64,000 bases of DNA from Antedon mediterranea. Its lineage: Eukaryota; Echinodermata; Crinoidea; Comatulida; Antedonidae. Positions 30,256 through 41,800 of this stretch are shown piece after piece. The position numbers and the translations under genes were made by a program. The DNA is taken from the NCBI RefSeq assembly GCF_964355755.1, contig NC_092671.1, positions 18,874,001 through 18,938,000 on the forward strand, in the 5' to 3' direction. The first letter of the stretch is position 1, and every line of letters begins with the position of its first letter. The notes under the pieces are model-generated. The model worked only from the letters and a program-made list of their open reading frames with translations, was not told the DNA's origin and did no database searches.

Positions 30256-31803
30256 TCATACGACAATGATTATTAACAACATTCTGTATTCAGATATCAA
30301 CACATGTGCTCTACAATATATCCACCATGTTGCCTCTGCCCCCGGATAGAGGGCGATATCACTCTTTATACATGCAACACACCCTGACGCAATAAGAGCA
30401 TCCCCCGCATGGAAAATCCCCGGGTCAACTCCCTGCTCAAAGTGGTCAACCGGTTTGGCCTTACATGATAACGCATCTGCGTTCCCATTTAGTACCCCCT
30501 TACGATGTTCCAGGACAAGATTAATTCCTCTATCCACCGAGCTAATTGCCCTTGGGGGTTTTTGAAAGATAGTAACCAGACAAGGCTGCTATGGTCTGTT
30601 CTAACCCGGAAATGTCTACCCAACAGATAGTGTCGAAAATGGCGCGTCAAATACACACCACCGCCAATAATTCTTCTGTACAGTAATTGCGCTGTTTCGC
30701 CGTAAGACGGGTGCTAGCATACGCAATTACCTTCTCCTCCCCTCCCCCCCCCCCCCCTTGTGTAGCCAGTCCCAGGAACTGTTGCAACTCCTTCACCGAG
30801 GTAGGGACGGGCCAATCCTGGACTACTGCGACATCCGTAGCCGAAATCGATAAAGCATCCCCACCAACTACCCGGCCTAGGAATTCCACCTCCCGTTGGA
30901 AAAAGATACATTTTTCGGCTTGAGCTTAAAGCTGCTTGCTCGGAAACGTTCTATAAGGTGTCGGACATTGCCCAAATGGTCATCAAAATCCCGTCCCATG
31001 ACTACAATGTCGTCCAGAAATGCAAGAACGGTGTCCCAGGCTAGCCCCCCTCAATACTAAACCCATAGCCCGTGAAAAAGTGGCCGGGCAATTTGATAGC
31101 CTAAACGGCATTTTAACGAATTCAAATAGCCCGTACTTGGTAATGAACGCCGTTTTTCCCCTATCCTTTTCCCCCATATTAATTTGTCAGTACCCCCATA
31201 TGGCATCCCATTTGAAAAACTACGTGTTGCCCACCAAAGCGTCGAGGCAGTCCCGTACCCACCAAGGGTAGAGGATAGGCGTCTTTAATTGTAACATTAG
31301 TTAGAGCCCGGTAGTCGATACAAAACCGCACAGAGCCGTCCCGTTTGCGTACCAACACCGGCGGGGAGGCCCGCTCTTATACTGAAGGCTGAACCACTCC
31401 TGCATTTTATCGATCTCCTTTTCCTCCACCCCGGCAAAGTGCATGGGAGTTGGTCAGAGTCTTTATCGGATTGGCGGCGCGTCCCCGTATCAATAGTATG
31501 CTCGATACCCTTCAGAGTCCCTATATCAAATTGATGGGCAGCAAAGGCATCTTGGAACTCAATGAGCAGTTGTTTTGCCCTATCGAACTCAAAACCGGCC
31601 AAGGTTTTTCTTACATCCGCTGACATCCCTTCCAGGTGTTGTGGTACCCCACCCTGGTCTGTGGAGGATTTCTCTGATATGTCAACCCCTACGGTGGACA
31701 CCGATCCCACTTGAGAAGGCGCGTGATTACCTTCCCACTCAGTGGCATTCCCCACAACCTCTCCCTGTTTCAGTGTTACATAACTGCCAGTAAGATTCGC
31801 CAC
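30256..31803 (-). pseudogene. Gypsy reverse transcriptase and RNase H
   Basis: 31803-31297 gives the pre-RT region (FQDAFAAHQFDIGTLKG, IEHTIDTG). RT follows in broken frames: [38 protein letters not shown], then LDDIVVMGRDFDDHL near 31000 (YxDD block) and EFLGRVVGGDALSI and LQQFLGLA (30889-30770). A poly-C tract (about 30747-30759) marks a deletion that removes the start of RNase H. EKVIAYASTRLTAKQRNYC, FKNPQGQLARW and LVLEHRKGVLNGNADALS are its later motifs. Inactive. Confidence 0.85.
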
Positions 31804-31949
31804 GCAAACTTTGGGAACAGTCTGGCTGGAATTAAAACTTTCCCCTGATTAACGGGCTCAATGAAATAATCAAGGAGATGCTCCCCTGTTACGTCTAACC
31901 GGTACCCCGGCATAGAAGTCTCCCTTCCCTACTAATTTAAAGGAAAGCT

Positions 31950-32095
31950 CTGCAATTATTGGTGGGCGGGGTCCAGATTGGCTGAGATAATTGTATAATC
32001 AGCAGCGGTATCTACTACAGCTACCGTGCGAACCCCATTTACAAACACTGTGGCTACGCATGCAATGCCTTCGCTGATTCTTGATTTCCAAAAGC
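31950..32095 (-). pseudogene. Gypsy aspartic protease
   Basis: Minus strand VNGVRTVAVVDTAADYTIIS: the retropepsin DT-A active-site block (usually DTGA). The element stops about here; gag and the 5' LTR are not recognisable to the right, so it is 5' truncated or gag was deleted. Confidence 0.65.
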
Positions 32096-33664
32096 GGAAT
32101 AATTATTAATTAATAATCAATTAATTAATGATTAATAACAATCCTAATAGACACACAAATATATGTATCCAATTAATTAATACTAACACACAGTGTAATG
32201 GAATACCGATTCCACTATAGAGGGCGCCACATAAATACACGCAGGTAAACACGGGACTCGTTCAATCTGAATTGCGTTTAAACTTTATTAAATCACACCG
32301 CACCGACCTGGTGACTAATGTAAAATATATAAAAAAAAAAAAATGTCAATAAAAGTGAAGTACAATATCATATCAAAATACAACTCCAAACTAGTTGCGG
32401 TACAACTCATAACATGTGAAACAAAGATATTCAAATCATCCTTAATACATGAAAGGTAGTTGCAGTAAAAAGCTGGCAATTAACAATTTAATAATAATTA
32501 ACGTATAACCGTAGTAACCATGGACTCATCGTAAATTTAATTGCATGTTACACTATGCTCAGAATATCTCAGGAGTTACACCAATTCATAATAGCATCAC
32601 ACATGAATGAATAGTTAAAGCCATTTAAAACAGTTACAATCATCATTCTCAGAAATCATGTGTAATCAGCTCTGATACTAAATCACATAAATCGTAATAA
32701 ATTGTAACCTTATATAAACTGTTGATAAAACCATACTGTATTATAATGCTTACTTAAATTATGGCGCAATACTGATCATTAGCAGCAATCACTAATCAAA
32801 TTCTATTGTTATCGTCTTCACAAATACAATACTCTGTAAATAAATGGTCAACATAATATGAACCCATATGAACAATATAAATCAATCGCAATAATAATAC
32901 TTGTCATTATTTAATACTGCCTTTCGTTATTATTGAGCATGTTTATTCCTAGGCCTAGCCCAGACAGGCTGTACATACGTTGGGCCGTAAGAAACATTGC
33001 ATGCTAGCTGACGGAGCCCTATTCAGCTGGTATCATGAAGTTTAGGTCAACAAGTATAATTCTTAAAATACATATTATACAATAATCCTATTACATGATG
33101 GCATCATAACATATCAATTAACTTTATGTAACATAATATCGTGAAATATAATAATTCAAAGTAAAAAACATACCCTAAAACACACTATCATAGGTTCGCG
33201 AGTAGTTGCACATCTTGCACGGTTCAAATCTAACCAGCTACTAATTTTAAACATACGCAGAAAAACAAGCAAAAAGACGTCAACACTATGCAACTATAGA
33301 GGGCAATAAAAGAGTAAACATATATAATGAATTAAATTACACACCGTACCGCAATAACGCGGCAAATTCTTTTCCTACTGACCTTGGAAACTAATTTGCA
33401 TACTATGCGGAACAAGTGTGTCTTCTATCGCTCACAGAAATTCCTTATAAAGCAAGCAGAAATACAGGATTAATTATCCTTTTTCCAATTTGAGGGCGAC
33501 AAACACAAAAATAATAAAGACAGTTGGCATTAACAATATTTATAATCTGTACTACTAGTACTACTGATCACGGTTGGCTAGATAAGGCTAGTATTGACTA
33601 TTCTGTCGCAGGAATGTCACTTTGCGAATTGTGATGACATTTCGCACCTTTTACTAGAATATAA
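32096..33664. other. AT-rich stretch, possibly a solo or leftover LTR
   Basis: No ORF. 'ctatagagggcgcc' at about 32215 and the following ACTCGTTCAATCTG...TTTATTAAATCAC recall the start of the BEL LTR at 51.7 kb (ACTCGTGAACTCAGATTG...GGATTTATTGTG). The resemblance is weak. Confidence 0.3.
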
Positions 33665-33679
33665 AATAGAATAGAATAT

Positions 33680-33862
33680 CGGTCGGTTGGTCGGTCCGGT
33701 ATCACTTTGCGTTTTATCGCTTTTTCTGTACTTTTTGAACTGTTTTGATGTACAGACAAGTTTTAACTATGTCTGTCGGTCGGTCCAGTATCACTTTGCG
33801 TTTTATCGCTTTTTCTGTACTTTTTGAACTGTTTTCATGTACAGACAAGTTTTAAAGTACTT
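33680..33862. repeat. Terminal repeat of the Helentron-like element, two tandem units
   Basis: Two ~98-bp units (from TCGGTCCGGTATCAC and TCGGTCCAGTATCAC), each with ACTTTGCGTTTTATCGC and a TGTACAGACAAGTTTTAA hairpin-like end. A third unit in the same orientation lies at 37690-37790. Confidence 0.75.
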
Positions 33863-34112
33863 TTCTGAGACTTCTGTACATTTCTGAGACTTCTGTACAT
33901 TTATAAGACTTATGTACATTTCTAATACTTTTTCTAAGGCATTACATTTGTAAGTTGTTCTGTCACTTTAAGTTATTATATACGGGCTGTTGTGTCATTT
34001 AATATTCTATCTAAGCTTCCTAACAGAAAAGAGTTCACTGTGCTTGTTTATTAAAAGAGCAAGAACAACAGCAAGAAACAGCAAGAGCAAAGTTTATATA
34101 TTATATAATATT

Positions 34113-34675
34113 TTATTCATGCAAAACAAGACAGTTTGCAGCATGGTCAGAGTAGTAAGGCCAATGTGTAAAGAGTTCAAAACCTCTCTCTGATCTGATG
34201 TAAACATGATCAATAAGTCCCCCTTTTTCATGGGTTGGATATTGCACAGACTGACTGAAACCTTTTGAGAGGATCCAGGTTACAATGGGGTGTACAGTAC
34301 GTAAGATATCAATGTTGAAATCACCTATAATATAACACTGTTCACAATCATCAATGAGTGAGTCTAAATGCTGTAAAAACTCAGCAGATGAAGCATTTTG
34401 AGACCTGTACACGTTTATCACATGCAGATATCTACTTGAACATTTGGTCATTGGAAATCATTTTTTGTTTACTTCTTCAGAAAGATAAAAACCTTTTTTG
34501 AAATAGATTGGTTAAGTGCAGATAATATCCATCAATATTTAGGTGGTCGTTGGAGTAGTCATCTTCACACCATGTTTCTTGTAGACAGACAACCATAGAC
34601 AGATTCAATGTATAGTCTACTTTAAGATCATGGATTTTATCAGGTAAAGACCAAATATTTAAGCTTGAAATACCA
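34113..34675 (-). pseudogene. Helentron endonuclease domain (EEP fold)
   Basis: Starts with SSLNIWSLPDKIHDLK and VVCLQETWCEDD (metal-binding Glu block). After a frameshift at about 34460 it continues with RYLHVINVYRSQ, CYIIGDFNIDIL, QYPTHEKGGLIDHVYI and YYSDHAANCLVL (GDFN and SDH catalytic blocks). It is joined in frame to the helicase end upstream, as in Helentron proteins, where it is thought to help in nicking. Confidence 0.8.
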
Positions 34676-35252
34676 ATACTCTTCCTGATAAGTGATTCAA
34701 TTTTGTTCATGGAGATATCAGAAAGCCCGTTAAGCTCTGTCATTGCTAATTTAGATGGATATAGTTTATCAGATGGAATTTTTTCAATTATATACAGTTG
34801 ACTAACGTACACGACTAAGCATAATTAAGCTTGGGCTGGCTCTCTAACACCTCTTAAATCAAGGATAAGAGAGTTAGGCTTGGCCACGGTTGCTCCTTGC
34901 ATCTTATGAGCAGTGCAGGCAAAGGAAAGTTTGAGGGGAAATTGTACAGCAGCTAACATCTGATTACCAGTTTGTTTTGACTCTGCCTTTCTGGTCAAAA
35001 ATAAAACTAACAATTTTCCCCCATTGCTCCATTTGTTAAACAATCAATTACATCGACAGTGTATGTCAACATAACCTTTGCCCCTTTTTTTAGTTTTAGA
35101 TGCTTTTGAAGGGGGGTGTTGAAAATAGAACCATCATTGGATGTTTTGGTTTTTGGTTCTTTTTGAGCCGTACTGCAGATTTGCTGATGTCTACTAATTG
35201 TAAATTGTTTTGATTGGACATCGGAGCCATTCTTATTATTGGTCCAAGGCAT
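34676..35252 (-). pseudogene. Pif1-type helicase C-terminal domain of Helentron
   Basis: 35252-35007: QFTISRHQQICSTAQKEPK, DGSIFNTPLQKHLKLKKGAK, VMLTYTVDVIDCLTNGAMGE. 35043-34825: QFPLKLSFACTAHKMQGAT, LILDLRGVREPAQA (helicase motifs V/VI). 34812: SQLYIIEKIPSDKLYPSKLA. Walker A and B and the Rep domain are absent, so the protein cannot act. Confidence 0.8.
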
Positions 35253-36630
35253 TTCTCTTTATATCCGGGATGATGATCTTCTAGCTCAGATTCCCAATCA
35301 CTTCTTAAGGCATGAACACCATTCTTGTATAACTTGCGGTGACATGAAATGCATGTGTATGTCCATGCTGAATCAGCACTTTCAGTCTACCTTTTTGTTT
35401 TTCATCTTCACGTTTCAACTTAAAAGCTGTTTCATTTTTTGTCTTTTACAATCTCTTTCACTTTGCTTTCTTCTGCCCTTTTTTGCTTAAAAGCTGTTTC
35501 ATTTTTCTGTCTCTCAGATTCTCTTTGCTTATGTTTTTCTTCTGCTAGTTTCTGTTTAAACAGAGTTTCATTCTTCTGACTCTTTAAATCTCTTTCACTT
35601 TGCTTTTCTTCTGCCCTTTTTTGCTTAAAAGCTGTTTCATTCTTCTGTCTCTCAGATTCTCTTTGCTTTTGTTTTTCTTCTGCTAGTTTCTGTTTAAACA
35701 AAGTTTCATTCTTCTGACTCTTTTCGTTTGATCTTTTTTGCCGAAAGGATTGTTCATTTTTTTGCCTCTCTGATTCTCTCTGGTTTTGTTTTACTGCTGC
35801 AGATTTCTGTTTGTACAGACTTTCATTTTCATGTCTTTTTGCTTCACGATAGTTTTTCTTATTTATTTGTACTTTTGTTTTTCTTCTTGACATTGATTCA
35901 CTTTTCAATTTCTCAAGATCATAATGGTTTCTGCATGTGGATTTTTGTTGCAAATGTCTGATTCTTTTAAATCCTCTGTAGCACCCAATGCACTTTTCAA
36001 ATTTTCTTTGGTTGTGAGTTTGTTAGATAAGTCATCACTTTGAATTCTTTGTCCTAGGTTCACAGAGCAGGCCTTCATAAAGATTCTTGTTCCATGAATA
36101 TCAGTATATGCGTCCAAGTCATTCCTTGGCTGTGGTTGGAGTTTGGATTCAGAAGAGTTTGCAGCTGATGAATTCTGTTCTGAGTTTTCAGACGAAATGC
36201 TGATTGTTTCTGTGGAAGATGAAAGTTTTGTCTGTTCATCAACTCTTGAGCCAAGTTGAATGAAGCAGCTTTTCACATTGTGACTGTAGATTCTTGTTTC
36301 AAAGTCAATATGATTTTTAGACTTGTTATCAGATATTAAGGTGGATATTTTGTTTTGAAGATTTGGCATCAGATGCTTTTTGTATAACTTCACTTGAAAC
36401 ATTTGAAATGCTGTCTGGCTCAGTTTTTCCATCATTGAACCAACTACTAATATCTTTTGGCAAATTGGAGAAAGAATGTTGATTTTTTTTAGGAGGATGA
36501 GTGATGAAAATGAAATCCTCCTCACCAGAGTCTTCTGACAAAACATTAATTGTAGTCTTAACTTTTTTGTGTGTGTTACTTGGACCAGAACAAAGTTGTG
36601 TATTTTAGCTCTTTTCAGGAGAATCAACAA
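35253..36630 (-). pseudogene. N-terminal region of the Helentron protein
   Basis: 36630-36330 and 36541-36329 are alternative frames; the better one contains SEDSGEEDFIFITHPPKKN. 36300-35905 has ISSENSEQNSSAANSSES and DIHGTRIFMKACSVNLGQRI. 35953-35432 is a highly charged repeat of about 24 residues (RESERQKNETAFKQKRAEEK) in about six copies, probably coiled coil. About 35360-35240 ends in CISCHRKLYKNGVHAL, a zinc-type motif seen at the start of helicase/Helitron proteins. Several frameshifts are present. Confidence 0.6.
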
Positions 36631-36717
36631 TTGAAGCAGTTTTAATAAAAAAAAAAAATAGTGTTGTGTTGTAGTGTTTGCTGATCGATTTTGGATTGCT
36701 CCGAGTTTAGAAACTTT

Positions 36718-37545
36718 CTAAAAAATGTAAACATAATTGAGATCAGAGAAAACTGAATTGTCTGCTATTCTCTCAGGAAACTTGGCATCCTCACATTTAT
36801 ACCATCCTCCAGCACACTCCAGCAAAGAATAGTAGTGTCCACTATGCAATAGTCCTTGGTGATTAGTTTGTAATTAACATTCTGTACGGCGATTTTAAAT
36901 GAACCCTTTACAAAAAGAGCATTGTTGAACCTTAAAAGTTCAATGCACAAGTATGGTCCAGACTCTGTGAACTGTTTATCAACAGTAAAGTTCTGTTCAG
37001 ATGGATTTGAACATTTACTGCAGCGCTTATTTACAGTGCTTTGACTGAAATAGCGATTTATCATTGGAGTCTTACTGGTGTTGAAGAGAAAACGATCTGT
37101 CACTTATTGGGTCTTGAACACAAGAAGAACAGTGAGAAGTTCTTAGTGCATGAAACTGATTTTTCATGGTGAATCTGAAGGGATTTTGGTGTGAGGGATA
37201 ACACCGTTGAATGAGAGTATCCATGAATTCCTTGGCATCTTGCTGTGTGCCTACTGCAAAGTCCCCACCAATCAATTTTCGAATTTTAGCAGCACTTTTT
37301 ATTTCTGAAGGTCCTTGAGCAAGAAAAATATTTTTCAATTCACATTTGAGAGAATGGCTAGTCATAGCTTGCACAATATGGTTTCTAATTGAGTAAGTTC
37401 TTCGTAGAACTTGAATTATGCTGTTGCAGAAACAAGCGTTTCTATCATCTCCATTTGCTGTGTTTATGAGAAGGAGTGATTGGAGTTGAAGTTGTTCCTT
37501 GTTTTTAAATAGAAGACGAGTATGAATATGATGTTTACATCCACG
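36718..37545 (-). pseudogene. Ubiquitin-specific protease (USP, peptidase C19), frameshifted
   Basis: About 275 codons. The Cys box is at about 37440-37410 (ANGDDRNACFCNSIIQVL; the Cys in NACF is the nucleophile). The QQD box is at 37260 (VGTQQDAKEFMDTLIQR). A Cys pair follows (SHCSSCVQD ... RCSKCSNPSEQN), then PYLCIELLRFNN. After a one-base frame change at about 36870 the His box HSGHYYSLLE and the end WYKCEDAKFPERI and NYVYIF stop appear. All catalytic boxes are therefore present, interrupted by two frame changes (about 37085 and 36870). USPs remove ubiquitin from proteins. It ends about 90 bp before the Helentron N-terminal reading and lies inside the terminal repeats, so it seems to be cargo or a second gene of the element. 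Confidence 0.75.
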
Positions 37546-37790
37546 TCAAAAAGTAATGAGCCCTCTATCGGTCGTTTGTTTTACCTTATGCATATCCCCC
37601 GCGACTAAAAGTTTGTCTCATGATGCAACGGCCCAATAGAAGCGTTTCATTTCGTTTTTAGACGTACACGCGACTCTATAGTTCACTATGTTGGTCGGTC
37701 GGTCTGTCGGGTATCACTTTGCGTTTTTCTGTACTTTTTGAACTGTTTTGATGTACAGAAAAGTATTAAAGTACTTTACTTTTTGAAAGT

Positions 37791-38892
37791 TCATTTTTTC
37801 TGAGAGCACGCGACTTATGGCTGTTGGCCTTGGTTGGAAATGCAGTAATTACTTTAAACGTGTACACCGAATACGAAACAATTTACGATTGGAAAAACAT
37901 TCAATTTTATTATCCTTTGTATTGCATTAACCTTTTTTTTATACCTTAGCTGTATATAAATAAGCATGTAATAAACATTTCATATTAAAGTGGGCATGTA
38001 ACGCTATTGTAAGGGTGGGTATAGCAGGAAAATATTTAAAATTGTGATTTATAATGACCCATTTCAAGGTGATAGTAGCCTGTTTTAACATAATGGTTGA
38101 TAATAATTTATTTATTTTTAGATTTATATACGCCTTTTAGATAATGGGATGTTTATTGCTGGTTCCCAGGTCTGTTCGTTTTCATTATACCCATGCCACT
38201 TCACAAGGTATTGTAGTTTATTCTTTCTTAGTCTGGTCTTTACAATTCTTTCAACACTATATTTTATTTGAAAAAAAAAAGATATTACCACAGTGTTATC
38301 ACACGAGAAACATATATTCTGTATAATATAAGGAGAACAGGACCTACATAACCCTCAAACAACCGCAAACATCAATCCATTCAAAATAATTTGGTTGCGA
38401 ACAATTTTTTTTTTAAATAACTTTTTTAATCAAAAAAACAATATGCAGCAAATCTAATAATCAAGCTTATGGAAATTTTTTTTCATCATCATTTGGTACA
38501 CTTTAAAGTTAACTAGTAGAAATTGGATATTCAAATAAAGCTCTACCTGGATTAAATTACATAGTTATAAAATATGTATATGTAAATGCAATATATTCCT
38601 CAGTTAAAATTATAATTAGGCCTTTTTTGGGCTTACCTTCAGCGCCTACCATGTAGAGGTAGGTAGATGTACTGAGTTCTTTATATATGGTTGCGACCTC
38701 TTACCACTTACTTATTTTTAATTTTACATAACACTCAACAAAAATATAGTAAGTTTTGTTGGTAGTGCCCAATGTCCGGTTACTGCAGCTGTGGAGAAGA
38801 TTATTCGTTTCATAATCGTTGTAAGATAATGTCGTCACTAGTTGAAAAAGATTTAAAGTACTGTATTAATGTATTTAGATGATAAGACTTAC
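37791..38892. other. Intergenic/intronic; one weak candidate exon
   Basis: 38637-38671 on the minus strand is bounded by AACTCAG and GTAAGC like an exon, but contains a stop in phase 1. Otherwise nothing. Confidence 0.3.
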
Positions 38893-41800
38893 CTGAATTT
38901 TGGTCAACTCCAACTATCGTACAAAGCAAACAAATGATAGTTTGTTTTCAATATAAATCTAGAATGCTTAAACACCATCATGTCATCTTGAACACATACC
39001 TGTAGGCTTATCTAATTAACAAAAAGACAATTGATTAATAGATTGTATTACATCTAAAAATGATGATCATGTTTTTTATACACACCTGTACTGTCAGTTC
39101 CTTCATTTTCACCAGATTCTTCGGGGGAGTCTTTGGTTGCATTCTCTAAAACATAAACATGGTTGACCTCATTAAAACTCTAGCATCAATGGAAAAACCA
39201 ATAATTCCTGATACAACAAAGCTTCTAATAAGATATAATTCGTTGATAGTTTTTTAAGAGTGAGTTACTACAGTCAACCTTGCATAAGTTGGAATCCAAA
39301 ATAGCAATGAAAAAGTTTGAATCTAAAATAGCACTGAAAAATAGTTTGACATCATAGACAAAATTTGACGAGAGATTGTTAATTAATGGAAATGAAGCTA
39401 TGTAAAAAAAAATTGACGTTTTAACAATTTATTATTAACCATGACATGCTCGCAAAGATAACATTTTGTGTTCACATTTTTTAATTTTTATCATATCACT
39501 TTTAAATGGTCATGAGAAGTTCTAAGCGTGAAGAGACTTGTGTAATTCTATCATGATTTTATACACACCTGTATCCTTAATATCGTCTCTTAGGGCATCA
39601 ATCAATTCATCACGTCGGGCTCCTCTTGCATAGGGGCATTCTCTAAAACATTACCAAAATTTGATTGCCTTATTAAAACTCCTAAAGGTCAGGTGCAGGC
39701 AAAGTTTGTTTTGGTATTCCTTATACATTTTAGTATAATAACAAGTGTGTTCATCTGTGTTTGGGAATTTTTATGTGTGTTTTTTTTTTTTTTGGTGTGA
39801 GTAAATCTTTTTGAAAATGGTTTATTATTGGCACAGTGGGGGAATAGTTCAAATTGCAAGTTTAAATCCTTATAATTTTAGGCATTTTAAATAAATTGTA
39901 AAAATCAACGGTCATTGAATAAAAAATTTAAAGAAAAATACTATTCTGGTGTCTTTATTTAGTGTAAAGTAGCCATTTTTGCATGGTTGCCAAAAAGTCC
40001 CACTTGCCAAGTTAAAACATTATTTCAATATAGTCCAGTAAAGATAAGTCAAAAATAGGGTGAACCTAGAACAAATTGCAACAGAATTTTTTTTTGTTTT
40101 GTCTGGTAAATATGGTTCAAATGAATATCATATCCAAAGTTTACCAAAATCGGACATCGGGAAGTGGGTTAATTAGCATAAATTCAAAATGGCCGCCATT
40201 TGCTATTTTGAAGCCTCATATCTCTCTAACGGTTGGATTTAGACCACCTAAGTGCATTACGAGTAGATATAAATGTGATATTAAACATTCTAATTAGCAT
40301 ATTTAAATTTTCATATGACGTACTTATGACGTCATATGGTAGTTGTGACGTCATATATTATGTTATAACTGTTTAAATGACATTATACTATTCGAACAAT
40401 TTAGGGACTGCAAGAAAACATGTTTCTTGACATTCTCCTTGTTAAAATGAACATTATTTCCAAAGTTTACCAAAATAGGACGTCAGGAAGTGGGTTAATT
40501 AGCATACATTCAAAATGGCCGCTATTTATCATACCATTTTGAAGCTCCATATCTCCTTAACGCTTGGTTTTAGACCACCTAAGTGCATTGAGAGTAGATA
40601 TAAATGTGATATTAAACTTTGTAATTAGCATATTTAAATTGCCATATAACGTACCTATGATGTCATAAGACATATGACGTCATGTATTTTGTCACAATAA
40701 TGCTCAATTGGCATTATTCTAAGGGGAAAATATAGAAACCGAAAGGAAAAAATGTTTTTAATCTCATGAAAATAGTAGAACATTTACCACATCCAGGTTA
40801 AGATCATGGGTATCAGAAGTTATTCGGCCACCCTTCACAACATGCAATAGAACATTCCAGTTAATTTTCTGCAACTGCAACTTTTTATAACTGCATATAT
40901 ATCTCATATATCTCATATATATTTAAAGAAATAGGATTCTTAATTAAGTAATGAGTCTGGGATTTAATAATTCGACCCCATCCTAAATATGGAGTTGGAT
41001 CACAGTAAGTTTCCAATCCAAAGTACATACATAGAAAATGTAATGTCAAAATACTTCCACCATACATGTAGGCACAGCAAGTCTACTTCATTGGCTTTTC
41101 TGATGTCTTTTTAAATTTTGGACCAAACAGTTCTTGCTTAGAATAGAATGCATCCCCCTGTTTCTTTGCAAGTGCAGAGCATTACAAAGATGTTGCAAAT
41201 TTGCTCCTTAAGATGTTTTCTTTAAGTACCAATTATTCCACTATTTTTTGCTTCTTCTGTCTTAAAACGCAATCGCTTTTTTTAATTATGGCAAAGTAAG
41301 ATATTTAATAGATCCCCATCTGCATTCAAAGTTTCTATTCCATTTTTCTGACATTTTTTGTCAAGGAAGTTGAATACTGTCTTGTCGAAAAAGAAAATAC
41401 TGTAATTAGTAGTGGCAAGAAGTTTGAAAATTACTGTATTACCTTAACAACCCCTTTTTGGATTCCGTTGATGTGTATCTTTTAACTGATGGTTCTTCAT
41501 CCTAGTTAACACTAGGATGAAGTGTCCTTGTTATATGCTCATTGAATCTTGGAAACAGCATTCAAAAGATAAACATTATATAAAACATCATAAAAAGTTG
41601 TTGTCTCATAAATGATCGACACCAAACAGATGCAATGAAATAGCAAATTTGAAAGAGCAGAATGGAGATGCTGACTATCAGTATGACATTTATCATTTTC
41701 ATTTCAATTGAGATGAGTTTGTGGGAATGATGGGTTTGAATAGCCTGACCCACAATCAATCGCCTCATTAAAATATTTTTTTTATTCCTTTACCAATTTA

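Larger units (their letters stand above)
33665..37790 (-). mobile_element. Helentron-type Helitron remnant with USP gene
   Basis: Minus-strand element bounded by repeats. 33680-33860 holds two tandem copies, and 37690-37790 one direct copy, of GGTATCACTTTGCGTTTT followed by TTCTGTACTTTTTGAACTG. Between them, in coding order: ubiquitin-specific protease, Ser-rich and charged coiled-coil N-terminus, a CxxC/His motif, helicase C-terminus, apurinic-type endonuclease. Helicase followed by an endonuclease is the signature of Helentrons (Helitron2). The HUH Rep domain and the first helicase half are deleted at about 35235. Confidence 0.7.

Noticed and set aside
33680-37790. Direct repeats at both ends as LTRs of a retrotransposon
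   Set aside because: Unit about 100 bp, unequal copy number, no RT/integrase inside; helicase and endonuclease point to a Helentron.
40321-40360. TGACGTCAT words as a genuine CRE enhancer
   Set aside because: They recur in every repeat unit of the foldback element, so they are explained by the repeat.
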